Positions 21,067 through 28,673 of a stretch of DNA of 39,637 nt are shown one piece after another (within the stretch, counting starts at the first letter, position 1; every line of letters begins with the position of its first letter). Source of the stretch: a virus; IMG/VR virus record IMGVR_UViG_3300033553_000062, positions 1 to 39,637 of that record; one strand, given 5' to 3'. The notes under the pieces were generated by a model. That model ran no database searches, was not told where the DNA came from, and saw only the letters and a list, made by a program, of their open reading frames with translations. The translations under genes and the position numbers were made by a program.

Positions 21067-21877
21067 CCTCGCCCCCGCCCTGCGCGACTGGGGTCTACCT
21101 GTCATCGAAGTCAACGGATGGCAGTGGCGCGGATCCAGCACCTTCAATCCACGGGGTGCGGTCAACCATCACACGGCTGGCGCCCGACGCGGATCGATCC
21201 CTTCGCTGCGGATCTTGATCGAGGGTCGCGCTGGCCTGCCCGGTCCGTTGTGCAACGTCGGCCAGTCCCGATCCTCGGAGTACAACCCCAAGGCCAAGTA
21301 CGATGACGTGTACCTGATCGCCGCTGGTCGTGCGAACCACGCCGGTCGCGGCGGGTTCCGGGGTCTGTCAGGCAACTCCAGCGTGTTCGGTCTGGAGATC
21401 GAGCACGTCGGCATCATGGCGCACGAGCACTGGCCTGAGCGCCGCCAGGAGACTGCCTTTCGGATTCACGGGGCAATGCACGATGTCGCTGGGTATGGAC
21501 CGGAAAAGGTCTGCCAGCACGAAGAGTGGGCTCCAACTCGCAAGATCGATTTCGTTGACGCCAACTTTGATGGCTTCCGATATGCCGTCGCCCTCTACAT
21601 ACTTGCCCACCATCAGCCCACACCGGCACTTGCTGGAGGAGATGACGACGTGATCGCAGAAGCCATTCGCACGCTGTACCTACTCACCCGCCGAACGAAG
21701 GACAACCCGGACTACGACGTTCGGGTCAACGATCCGAAGGGCTACCTGTCCTGGCTGGGCGCTGCGGCGAAGTCGTCCAACCCGGTCGCGGTGATCAACA
21801 ACCACTTGATTCCTGGCTTGGAACGTGAACTGCGCGTCAGCGGCAAGGCCGACCGTCTCCCTCTTCCCCGCCTGTAA
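21050..21877 (+). CDS. Endolysin: N-acetylmuramoyl-L-alanine amidase
   Basis: A 275-residue protein of the Amidase_2/PGRP family, which cuts the bond between muramic acid and the stem peptide. GTG 21050 is chosen because GGAGG lies at 21038-21042 and the longer frame from 20984 reads into the preceding gene. Zinc-site elements are AVNHHTAG (His40/His41), His157 in QHEEWAPTRKIDF with Lys165 and Asp167. AAGRANHAGRGGF and FGLEIEHVG are typical. Residues 195-275 are an uncharacterised C-terminal part that may bind the wall. Adjacent small membrane proteins support a lysis cassette. Confidence 0.9.
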   Translation: MPRQTDLAPALRDWGLPVIEVNGWQWRGSSTFNPRGAVNHHTAGARRGSIPSLRILIEGRAGLPGPLCNVGQSRSSEYNPKAKYDDVYLIAAGRANHAGRGGFRGLSGNSSVFGLEIEHVGIMAHEHWPERRQETAFRIHGAMHDVAGYGPEKVCQHEEWAPTRKIDFVDANFDGFRYAVALYILAHHQPTPALAGGDDDVIAEAIRTLYLLTRRTKDNPDYDVRVNDPKGYLSWLGAAAKSSNPVAVINNHLIPGLERELRVSGKADRLPLPRL

Positions 21878-21887
21878 GGTTTCCGAC

Positions 21888-22112
21888 ATGGCGGCCGAGG
21901 AACGAAGAAAGAGCGATGCATGGATCAAGTACGACAAGCGCGTTCGCGACTCGATCATCTTTCTGGTCGGAATCGGTGGATGCATAAACGAGTTGTTCGT
22001 TGTGAACCAGCCACGGCCAGCGGCCCTGGTGTTCCTGGCCTCGCTGATCGGCATTCCCTTCGTCTTGTCAGCCGACGAGAAGAAGTCCCCCCCCGGAACT
22101 GGGGAAGAATGA
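21888..22112 (+). CDS. Holin-like membrane protein
   Basis: A 74-residue protein from ATG 21888, ten bases after the endolysin stop. Two transmembrane segments are visible at about residues 22-40 (SIIFLVGIGGCINELFVV) and 47-63 (ALVFLASLIGIPFVLS), with charged ends on both sides (AEERRKSD, SADEKKSP). Size, topology and position match a class II holin, which would release the endolysin. This is assigned by context. Confidence 0.65.
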   Translation: MAAEERRKSDAWIKYDKRVRDSIIFLVGIGGCINELFVVNQPRPAALVFLASLIGIPFVLSADEKKSPPGTGEE

Positions 22113-22216
22113 CAATGAAATCAGGAAGAGATCTCTTGCGCCGATATGAATATCTCGTCATCTACATCGCCGTCGTAGTGACGCTCGTCCTTGCCCTGCT
22201 CCTGTTTGGAGAGTGA
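22109..22216 (+). CDS. Micro membrane protein in lysis cassette
   Basis: A 35-residue protein from ATG 22109 (ATGA overlap) or 33 residues from ATG 22115, which is better spaced from GGGGA at 22101-22105. A basic head (SGRDLLRRYEY) precedes one transmembrane helix (LVIYIAVVVTLVLALLLF). It could be a second holin or antiholin, or modulate the holin-like protein. Confidence 0.6.
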   Translation: MTMKSGRDLLRRYEYLVIYIAVVVTLVLALLLFGE

Positions 22217-22217
22217 A

Positions 22218-22595
22218 ATGAACATCGTCGTGCGACGGTGGCGGTTGACCATCGGCTACGCCATTCTCGTGATTGCCGTCACAGCGGCCCTTTTCCTGAG
22301 CGTGCAGAATCAGGACCGCATCGAGGAACAGGCCAGAACGGATGCCGTGACGCTCTGTCAGTCGAACAACGAACTCAAGACCGTCATCATCACGATGATC
22401 GAACGCTTGGCCGAGGAGCGTGAACCAACAGACTTCACCAAGGTTTCAGGCTTCGATAACCTTGAGACTTCCGTGCAGGATTACCTCAAGACACTGAGTC
22501 TGCCCCGGCCCGAGAGTCCTGGTGAGGACCGCACCATCTCTGTTGCTCGAGAGGTACTTGTGCCGATCGACTGTCCCAAGGTTTCACTGGGTTAG
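22218..22595 (+). CDS. Membrane-anchored coiled-coil protein
   Basis: A 125-residue protein starting at ATG 22218, just after the previous stop. A basic N-terminus and one transmembrane helix (residues 10-30, GYAILVIAVTAALFLSVQN) are followed by a helical external domain (NNELKTVIITMIERLAEE) and a short Pro-rich tail. The topology resembles i-spanins or other late membrane lysis factors, but Gram-positive-type phages usually lack spanins. Last gene of the plus arm. Confidence 0.6.
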   Translation: MNIVVRRWRLTIGYAILVIAVTAALFLSVQNQDRIEEQARTDAVTLCQSNNELKTVIITMIERLAEEREPTDFTKVSGFDNLETSVQDYLKTLSLPRPESPGEDRTISVAREVLVPIDCPKVSLG

Positions 22596-22957
22596 ACTAA
22601 GGCTGACGCCAAGGTTGCGTAAGGTAGTTGGAATCCCCCCCTGTTATCCGGGTAGCGACCAGATCCCAGTACGAGTCACCGAATCGCGACCCTCTGACCA
22701 GGGCGTATGCACCCGGATCCCTTCAGACACCCCTATAGGGCGCTCTGTTGCGTTTCACGTCCTGGCGGGTATCGGCACCGTCAGCACGGCTCGATTCGCA
22801 GCCACGGGGCACACAGCAGGCCATCTTGGGGCTGAACGCGAGTGGAGGGCCGGTTCCAGCGGAAGAACCGACCCCCACACCCTGCCGAACCGGAGACGCA
22901 ACGCCGGTCACCCTCACATGATGCCGGGGCAACCGCCGAAGGTCCATGCTCTCTGGG
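22596..22957. other. Convergent intergenic gap
   Basis: A gap of 362 bases separates the two converging arms. No convincing gene is seen on either strand; open frames here are continuations of neighbours. Visible structures are the palindrome CCCTATAGGG (22731-22740) and the hairpin CGGTTC-8-GAACCG (22851-22870), neither with a T-run. TAAGGT (22620-22625) fits TANNNT. No tRNA fold could be built. It could hold a small RNA or a bidirectional stop zone. Confidence 0.4.
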
Positions 22958-23284
22958 TCAGGCCAACTCGGACTCGATGAAGATGTCCATGTAGCCGTGG
23001 TTCGGAGCGGAGATCTTCTTGCCGTTCGCGAACGTGATTCGGAACTCGCCCTTGAACCGGCCAGCGTTGGCCGTGTCGCCTGCCTGCCAGACGTACTCCA
23101 CGAAGCCGGTCGCGGGATCGATGACATCGACAGCGCCGCCAGCCACCAGGGGGTCGGTGTGCGGGACGGCGCTCATCCAGAACGTGACCGTGGCGCCGGA
23201 CAGTGCGATCGGGTTGCCGCCCGCATCTGTCAAGAGGTACTGCAAGCCAGGACTGGTATCGCCCTGCTTGATGTAGAAGGTCAT
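22958..23284 (-). CDS. BppU-like baseplate/tail-tip protein
   Basis: A 108-residue protein, last of the tail operon. MTFYIKQGDTSPGLQYLLTD, then GNPIALSGATVTFWM, and later VEYVWQAGDTANAGRFKGEF are close to the N-terminal domain of BppU-type upper baseplate proteins (DUF2479-like), which attaches receptor-binding proteins to the tail tip. Only this domain is present, with no trimer-forming tail. ATGA overlap with the upstream gene. Confidence 0.7.
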   Translation of the reverse strand: MTFYIKQGDTSPGLQYLLTDAGGNPIALSGATVTFWMSAVPHTDPLVAGGAVDVIDPATGFVEYVWQAGDTANAGRFKGEFRITFANGKKISAPNHGYMDIFIESELA

Positions 23285-23589
23285 TCCATGCTCGCCTTCC
23301 GTAGTGTGGCTGCAGTCGGGCCGACTGCCAGCACCGGCGCCACCTTGACCGGGCTGCCGAAGTAGCGGAACACCTGAATGAAGTTCAGTTCGACCACAGC
23401 ACCGTTGGCGATCACCACGTCGGCCAAGGGCCAGATGACATCGGTGGTGACATCGACCGCAGTGCCATCCGCGATGACGCCATCGGTCTGCGGCTCACCA
23501 TTGGGCCAGAGGTTGCCGAACGTGCCACCGGTCGAACCGAATCCGATGTCTGGATCCCCAAAGGGCTTGTTGCCGTGGATGAGCGCCAT
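23281..23589 (-). CDS. Small tail-associated protein
   Basis: A 102-residue protein from ATG 23589 (TAATG overlap with the sialidase-like gene); the longer frame to 23826 lies in that gene and is rejected. It is Gly-rich at the start (FGSTGGTFGNLW) and then beta-rich (DVTTDVIWPLADVVIANGAV). Probably a tail-tip or fibre component by position. No family recognised. Confidence 0.6.
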   Translation of the reverse strand: MALIHGNKPFGDPDIGFGSTGGTFGNLWPNGEPQTDGVIADGTAVDVTTDVIWPLADVVIANGAVVELNFIQVFRYFGSPVKVAPVLAVGPTAATLRKASME

Positions 23590-25403
23590 TAGATGAACAC
23601 CGCCCCCCACCGTTCGAAGCCGCCGATCGAGAAGGTCCGAAGAGTGGCATACGGACTGTCGGCTCCACCCGTATCCTCGGTCGCAACCGTCCACTGGTAG
23701 GTCATGCCCTGCTCGAAGTCGGCTGACCCGAAGGTGGCCTCGGTAGTTGCCGTAACGACATAGGCGGGCGCCATCGGCACCCACGCCGAGCCGTTCCAGA
23801 ACTCCCACGGGTTGAGGTTGCGCCAAGCCGTGTAGGCGCCCAGCCCCCCCAGAGCATCGGCAGTGGCGATGGCGTACTGGTAGGTGTCGGCGTCGGCAGG
23901 CCAGTCGGTGATCGTCTTGGACGAGGCCGTGCCAGCGTTGGTGACCGGACCGGCACCCCAGGTGTTGGCCGTGCGGGGGATGATCGAGCCATACGTGACG
24001 TTGTACGGGGAGGTGGTGCCGTCGGTGTAGATGAACTCGATGCGGCCGTTCGAGAAGCCACGCTTGGCGCTGACGTAAGGGGCGAAGTTGGCCGAGACAT
24101 CAATGACTACAACAGGGTCAAGAGCGGTTGTGGCTCTCACCCACTTCCGGTAACCGACTTTCGCAGTGCTCGACTCATTGAATCGTCCGGAGATGTAGAC
24201 GTCCCCATTGCCGTCGTAGGTCGCTGAGCCGGTGATGAATGGTTGAGCTGCAACCGCACCCGCTGACGCATCTTGGTCATCCAGAAGAAGGCGGGTAGTT
24301 GTGACCGTGTCGGCCGAGTCTCGCTCGTACAGCATCACGTCATAAGACGAGCCGGTAAGGCTGCCGACGAGGATCACTCGGGTGCCGTCGAACAGACAGT
24401 TGAGCCAATAGTTCGTATTAAACACATACCGGGTGTTGTCGATCTCCCGCTCGGTGCCCCACGTCCACGACCCGCCCGAATAGGTGGCCTTCTTGAACCG
24501 GATCCCGTCACCCCCTCCGGACCCACCGGTCGACCATGCGGCGTACAGGTGGGGCGTGCCACCAGCCACGGTCTTGCCGTCGCCGGTGTGGTTGAAGTCG
24601 ATGGAGGGGTAGGTGTGGCTATTGCGTGAATGGAGACCGAGCGTCCCAATCGAGCCTAAGGAGACCGCCCCACCAGAGGTAATAGTCAGCGGGTAGTGTC
24701 CGGCGCCATTGGCTGTGCCGGGGGACGTGACGAGGAACGACAACACGATGTGCGCCATCCATCCCGTGCCCTCCCTATGGGCAACGATGTCGGGGAAGTC
24801 GCCCGAAGTATTCGACCGGACCGCCGTCGCCGCGCTCCACGTCCACGAAGTCCTGCCAGCGTTCGGGGTGCCACGGCGGTAGTAGATGTAGCCGTCGTTG
24901 TGGTCCTTGTAGACGGCGTGGGCGTAGTCATCGAGGTCGATGAAGAAGGAACCATTCCCCGTGTATGTCCTTGCGCTACCACTAGCGAACGAGCCACCAA
25001 GAGCCCATGTCTCCCCATCATCGGTGGAGTAATGGAACTCCCAGTCAACCCCGAACCCAGTCTCGCCGTTGTCGAACATCGCCCACAGCACGCCGTTCTG
25101 GCAGCGGTCGACTTTGCGCTGATTCGAGTAGGCGGTCGCCGTGGCGGCGGTGGAGGTGTCGATGGTGGTCGGGCCGGAGAGAACATCCTGGGCAGTGTCG
25201 CTCCACCACTCCTCGGAGCCGTACTGAAGGCCCGAATCCATGTCGCTCGGGAGATCGGCGCTTCGGCGCTTGATCGCCCACGCCGCCTGGGGGTCACTGT
25301 CGGGGTCGTTGTGGGTCCAGGCGAAGTCCACCCCGCTGGTCAAGGCAAGGGTGTCGTTGTCGGCGGGAGATGTGACCGTGGGTGCGTCTGGAGTAACAGC
25401 CAT
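23589..25403 (-). CDS. Sialidase-like beta-propeller tail protein
   Basis: A 604-residue protein. Residues 1-50 hold a fibronectin-like segment (FAWTHNDPDSDPQAAW) also found at the end of the next gene upstream. Residues 80-460 look like a beta-propeller: the Asp-box S-T-D-D-G-E-T-W is seen near residue 126, and further blades repeat patterns such as YYRRGTPNAG and YAAWSTGGSG. The C-terminal 130 residues are again Ig/fibronectin-like (TYQWTVATEDTGG). Asp-box propellers occur in sialidases and other surface-glycan binders. Likely a receptor-binding or glycan-acting tail protein; catalytic residues were not confirmed. Confidence 0.65.
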   Translation of the reverse strand: MAVTPDAPTVTSPADNDTLALTSGVDFAWTHNDPDSDPQAAWAIKRRSADLPSDMDSGLQYGSEEWWSDTAQDVLSGPTTIDTSTAATATAYSNQRKVDRCQNGVLWAMFDNGETGFGVDWEFHYSTDDGETWALGGSFASGSARTYTGNGSFFIDLDDYAHAVYKDHNDGYIYYRRGTPNAGRTSWTWSAATAVRSNTSGDFPDIVAHREGTGWMAHIVLSFLVTSPGTANGAGHYPLTITSGGAVSLGSIGTLGLHSRNSHTYPSIDFNHTGDGKTVAGGTPHLYAAWSTGGSGGGDGIRFKKATYSGGSWTWGTEREIDNTRYVFNTNYWLNCLFDGTRVILVGSLTGSSYDVMLYERDSADTVTTTRLLLDDQDASAGAVAAQPFITGSATYDGNGDVYISGRFNESSTAKVGYRKWVRATTALDPVVVIDVSANFAPYVSAKRGFSNGRIEFIYTDGTTSPYNVTYGSIIPRTANTWGAGPVTNAGTASSKTITDWPADADTYQYAIATADALGGLGAYTAWRNLNPWEFWNGSAWVPMAPAYVVTATTEATFGSADFEQGMTYQWTVATEDTGGADSPYATLRTFSIGGFERWGAVFI

Positions 25404-26194
25404 CAGGTCACCACCTTCTTCCGTACCAAGGCATAGCGGTTCTGGGCGTCACCATCGGGATCGTTGTGCGTCCAATCGGCGGTCACCGGGTTCGACACCT
25501 GGGCGTTATCTTCGGGCGCCACCAGGGTCGGGACGGTGGGAGCGCTTTGGAGGATGACTACCTGGAATGCTGACCGACTATTGGTTGAGATCGTGGATGC
25601 GACCGCCGTGGCTGACGGCGCCGTGGGGTAGTAGTTGTTCACCTCGCGAGTAGAGAGGTTGCAACCTCCACCGTCTGTCACGCCAAAGTTGACCGCCTTG
25701 TCGAAGCGGCGCGTCCAGCCAGACGGCGCAGAGATCTCGTAGGCGTACCCCAACCAGAAGCCTGCCAAGAGAAGCATCGGCTCAACACTCTCGGAGATCG
25801 AGGCCGATGGGGCAGGAATCAGCGTATTGGAGGTGTAGGCCGACCACGCATCGAAGCCGTACCCGCCGACCGGGTTAGCGCGAGCGGTGCCATTGACGCG
25901 AGAAAGAGTTCCCAACACTTTGGCTGTGCTTGGAATAGTGAGGCTGTAACTGGCGGGTTCACTTGCTCCAGCATACTTCCAGAAGGCAATGGTGCCGACC
26001 CCATTATCGACCTTGCGATCAATGAGGTTCCAGCCAGACATGGCGTCGAGCATCGTGCCGGAGTTACCCCAGTGGAGGATTGCAACAAGCAGATCACCCT
26101 GCACCGTGCCGGAAGGCTTGTTGATCGAGTAGTTCGTTCCGCTCGTGTCGGTCTTCTCGGCAAAGGTTGAAGCTTGCCACAGAGGGATCGCCAT
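25403..26194 (-). CDS. Minor tail protein, beta-sandwich with fibronectin-like end
   Basis: A 263-residue protein. Residues 1-215 look like a jelly-roll/lectin-type beta-sandwich (GDLLVAILHWGNSGTM, SYSLTIPSTAKVLG, SRSAFQVVILQSA). Residues 218-263 begin a fibronectin-like module (TADWTHNDPDGDAQNRYAL) that matches the start of the following gene product. TGATG-type overlaps with both neighbours. A carbohydrate-binding role at the tail tip is plausible from fold type and place only. Confidence 0.6.
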   Translation of the reverse strand: MAIPLWQASTFAEKTDTSGTNYSINKPSGTVQGDLLVAILHWGNSGTMLDAMSGWNLIDRKVDNGVGTIAFWKYAGASEPASYSLTIPSTAKVLGTLSRVNGTARANPVGGYGFDAWSAYTSNTLIPAPSASISESVEPMLLLAGFWLGYAYEISAPSGWTRRFDKAVNFGVTDGGGCNLSTREVNNYYPTAPSATAVASTISTNSRSAFQVVILQSAPTVPTLVAPEDNAQVSNPVTADWTHNDPDGDAQNRYALVRKKVVT

Positions 26195-26658
26195 CAGAAC
26201 GTCCGCTTGTATCGAACGTGGACGACGAGATCCGCTCCCGCCACGGTCGAGCCGATCTGATCGATGTCGACGGTCATGTGGTCGCCAGCGGCAAACGCTG
26301 CAACATCGGGCACCGTCTCGGCGCCAGCGTAAGCGCCGTCAGCGATGGTGGGGCGGTTGCCCTGCGTGGTGTAGATGGTCGACAGGGTAGCCAAAGACGC
26401 AGCGGCAGCCTTGTTCACGTCGATGATGGCAGCAGCACCGGTCGGGGGCGTGTTCGCCGTCAGGGCGACTCCGAGGATCTCCACCGCGAAGGGCCACCGG
26501 AAGCGGCCCTTGCCGACCTTCACGGCCAGGTCACCTTCAGACGCGAAGACCTCGATGCCACCCATCTGGTTCACACGAGTATTCGCGTCGTTATGGGCAG
26601 CGGCATGGATCGTTGGCGTCTGCGTTGAGTCTGTGAAGTTCGTTGCGAGATCGGCCAT
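26194..26658 (-). CDS. Minor tail protein
   Basis: A 154-residue protein. The N-terminus (TIHAAAHNDANTRVNQMGG) resembles linker regions of tail fibres. The rest is Ala/Thr-rich with beta strands (RFRWPFAVEILGVALTAN, DHMTVDIDQIGSTVAGADL). Position between hub and tip genes supports a tail-fibre or tip role. No enzyme motif. Confidence 0.6.
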   Translation of the reverse strand: MADLATNFTDSTQTPTIHAAAHNDANTRVNQMGGIEVFASEGDLAVKVGKGRFRWPFAVEILGVALTANTPPTGAAAIIDVNKAAAASLATLSTIYTTQGNRPTIADGAYAGAETVPDVAAFAAGDHMTVDIDQIGSTVAGADLVVHVRYKRTF

Positions 26659-26660
26659 TC

Positions 26661-27230
26661 TCAGTCACCCACGTTCAGATGGAGGTCAACGTCCCGAAGT
26701 CGGAACACCGCCTGGGCGTCGTACTCGGTCAGCGGGAACTCGCCCCATCCCAAGATGGAGCCACCAGTTTGGCCATCCATGACCACCGCGTGCGTCATCG
26801 GTGTGTTGGCAGCCACGTCGAACTCGGGCATCACTGCAGAATCGAGATTGCCAAGAGCAGCAGCGTTCCATGTGATCGCCTTGCGGGCAAAGGCGGGGGC
26901 GCCACCCGAGGGCTCCTTGGGGCCGACTGCCACGTTGGGATCGTACGAGACGTACACCCCGGCGCTATGCGTGTTCGCAAGGTTCGCTGCCAAGGTCAGC
27001 GTGTAAGGACCGGTGCCAGCCGTCGCTGTGACGCTGTGGGTCTCCTCGTTCGCCCCGGCAGCATCGACCTTGACGGTGGCTCCGACCTCGACGGGATCAG
27101 CCACGGCGACCTGATTCTGGGCCGCTGCTGCGCCAGACGTGAGGGTGGTGGGCATGTGGACCGTCACCCAATCCGCGCTGACCGCCAGGGTGTTCAGCAT
27201 CAGGTTCTTGGCTTCATCACTGAATGGCAT
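26661..27230 (-). CDS. Minor tail protein
   Basis: A 189-residue protein. The start MPFSDEAKNLMLNTLA and the C-terminal half (ITWNAAALGNLDSAVMPEFD, GWGEFPLTEYDAQ) resemble a minor tail protein type I recall from actinophages. A Ser/Thr/Gly-rich beta region (VTATAGTGPYTLTLAAN) lies between. Exact function unknown. It starts with a TGATG overlap to the micro-ORF at 27230-27295. Confidence 0.6.
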   Translation of the reverse strand: MPFSDEAKNLMLNTLAVSADWVTVHMPTTLTSGAAAAQNQVAVADPVEVGATVKVDAAGANEETHSVTATAGTGPYTLTLAANLANTHSAGVYVSYDPNVAVGPKEPSGGAPAFARKAITWNAAALGNLDSAVMPEFDVAANTPMTHAVVMDGQTGGSILGWGEFPLTEYDAQAVFRLRDVDLHLNVGD

Positions 27231-27295
27231 CAGGTGTCCTCCGGTCGCGGGCCAGGGTAGTCGACGGTCAAGCCTCGGTCACTCATCTTGATCAT
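27230..27295 (-). CDS. 21-codon bridging micro-ORF
   Basis: ATG 27295 overlaps the stop of the gene at 27292-27576 (ATGA), and its stop overlaps the start of the gene at 26661-27230 (TGATG). The 21-residue peptide begins MIKMSDRGLTVDYPG. GGAGG inside its end also serves the next start. It fills a 61-base gap, so it may exist mainly for ribosome transfer, or be a small tail peptide. Confidence 0.4.
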   Translation of the reverse strand: MIKMSDRGLTVDYPGPRPEDT

Positions 27296-27576
27296 GCGGG
27301 GTTCACCACGTCATCGACGTAGCGGTCGTTCGGCAGGCCCGCGATCCGGATCGTGTCGCCTGCTGACGGGACCAGGCTGCCGTAGCGGATCTTGATCCCC
27401 GACGTTCCGTCCGGGTAGGTCACGGAGACGATCTTGTTCACCGTGTCGACGGTATCGACCACGGCGTAGCGGTAGCGCGGCCGCAACTTCTCGATCTCGT
27501 CGGCAACGACCTGGCGCACCCAGTCACGGAACCGGGCTGCGAACTGGTGGTCCTCGAAGGTTGCGTGCTTCATCAT
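27292..27576 (-). CDS. Small baseplate protein, possible OB-fold spike
   Basis: A 94-residue protein. After a helical start (FAARFRDWVRQVVADEIEKL), residues 34-94 form a compact beta domain (YAVVDTVDTVNKIVSVTYPD, then IKIRYGSLVPSAGDTIRIAG) that resembles the OB-like domains of gpV/gp5 spike proteins. It sits next to the hub-like protein, as spikes do. The assignment is by pattern and context. Confidence 0.5.
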   Translation of the reverse strand: MMKHATFEDHQFAARFRDWVRQVVADEIEKLRPRYRYAVVDTVDTVNKIVSVTYPDGTSGIKIRYGSLVPSAGDTIRIAGLPNDRYVDDVVNPA

Positions 27577-28673
27577 CCGACGAACGTCACTCTCTTGACC
27601 GTACTGGACATCGGGGCCAGTGTAAGCGGAATCTCGAGGCTACTCAACAGGAACCGCGTCGGGTCGGCCGGGTTCGGATCCGGATCCACGAACTCGATGA
27701 TCTCGCCAGCCTCCAGCCAGGGGATGACTGCCGAGGTCAACGACAAGTCGTACTGCTCCAAGGCGTAGATGTTGAGCAGGTTCGCAGCGACCTCTTCGGC
27801 CTGCAGAACCGTGGTGATGTAGGAACTCTCGAACTCGTAGGTTCGTTCGCCCAACTGGTCGATCCGGGTCGGTGAAGTGACTGCGGTGTTCCTGACCTCC
27901 GCGTAGACCGGAGCCTGGTTCGTGCCCTCGCCGGTCACGGCGATGTGGTTGTAGATCCGGGCGTCAGTGGACTGCTTCTCCCAGTCCGCAAGTGATCCAC
28001 CGGGACCAGTCTCAAAGGTGAAGATCGTCGGGGACAGGAACGGATCACGCTGGGCCTGCATGACCATAGCGCCGCGAGGGTTCATGAACGCCTCGTACCC
28101 GTGGGCCAGCACCAACTCCTTGATGGCTTCCCAACGCTCCGTGCCCTTGTCGAAAAGATGCTCGTCAGCCAACGTCAGGCCCGTGTTCGGCAAGATCACA
28201 TCATCGATACCGCCGTTCAGGGCGATGGCCGACACAACATCCTCCAACGGCGTGCCCGCTTCGAACAGGGTCGGGTAGGCGAACTTGCTCTTGAGCAACT
28301 TCTTCGTGAAGTCCCGACAGGTCAGACCGACGATGCTCGGGAACCGTGGCTCCTTGAACTGGTCGATCATGAACATGCCGATCTGGGCCTCCCAGACCTC
28401 GCCGTTGACGATGGCGCCCCGGTAGACCTTGACAACCTTGTCGTACCAGAGTTTCCCCGGCGTGGTGTCCAGGTTGCCGTCGTCGTTCACCAGGGAGAAC
28501 TCGCCGGTCCGGCGTTCGTCCCGCGTCTGGTCGATCGAGACGCTGCCCGACACTAGAGGGGCGTCCATCATCCAGGGCGTGGTGCCGTCCGACTCGTAGA
28601 TGTCCACGTGCCGCACGACCTGGGTGACCGGAGCAAGGATCGCCTCCAACACCTCTGGCGGCGGCGTGCTCAT
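27573..28673 (-). CDS. Baseplate hub-like minor tail protein
   Basis: A 366-residue protein. GSVSIDQTRDERRTGEFSLV, IGMFMIDQFKEP and the long mixed alpha/beta middle with KKLLKSKFAYPTLFEAGTPL fit tail-hub proteins of the gp27/XkdQ type. The C-terminal part has NLLNIYALEQYDLSL and EAGEIIEFVD, as in hub proteins that end in a receptor for the spike. ATGA overlaps on both sides. Function by family pattern and gene order. Confidence 0.65.
   Translation of the reverse strand: MSTPPPEVLEAILAPVTQVVRHVDIYESDGTTPWMMDAPLVSGSVSIDQTRDERRTGEFSLVNDDGNLDTTPGKLWYDKVVKVYRGAIVNGEVWEAQIGMFMIDQFKEPRFPSIVGLTCRDFTKKLLKSKFAYPTLFEAGTPLEDVVSAIALNGGIDDVILPNTGLTLADEHLFDKGTERWEAIKELVLAHGYEAFMNPRGAMVMQAQRDPFLSPTIFTFETGPGGSLADWEKQSTDARIYNHIAVTGEGTNQAPVYAEVRNTAVTSPTRIDQLGERTYEFESSYITTVLQAEEVAANLLNIYALEQYDLSLTSAVIPWLEAGEIIEFVDPDPNPADPTRFLLSSLEIPLTLAPMSSTVKRVTFVG

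Noticed and set aside
22661-22740. Fragments resembling a T7-type promoter (TACGAGTCAC and CTATAGGG)
   Set aside because: The two parts are about 60 bases apart rather than contiguous, and no phage-type RNA polymerase gene is present in the window.
22596-22957. tRNA or tmRNA gene in the convergent gap
   Set aside because: No acceptor, D-arm and T-arm set could be assembled on either strand.
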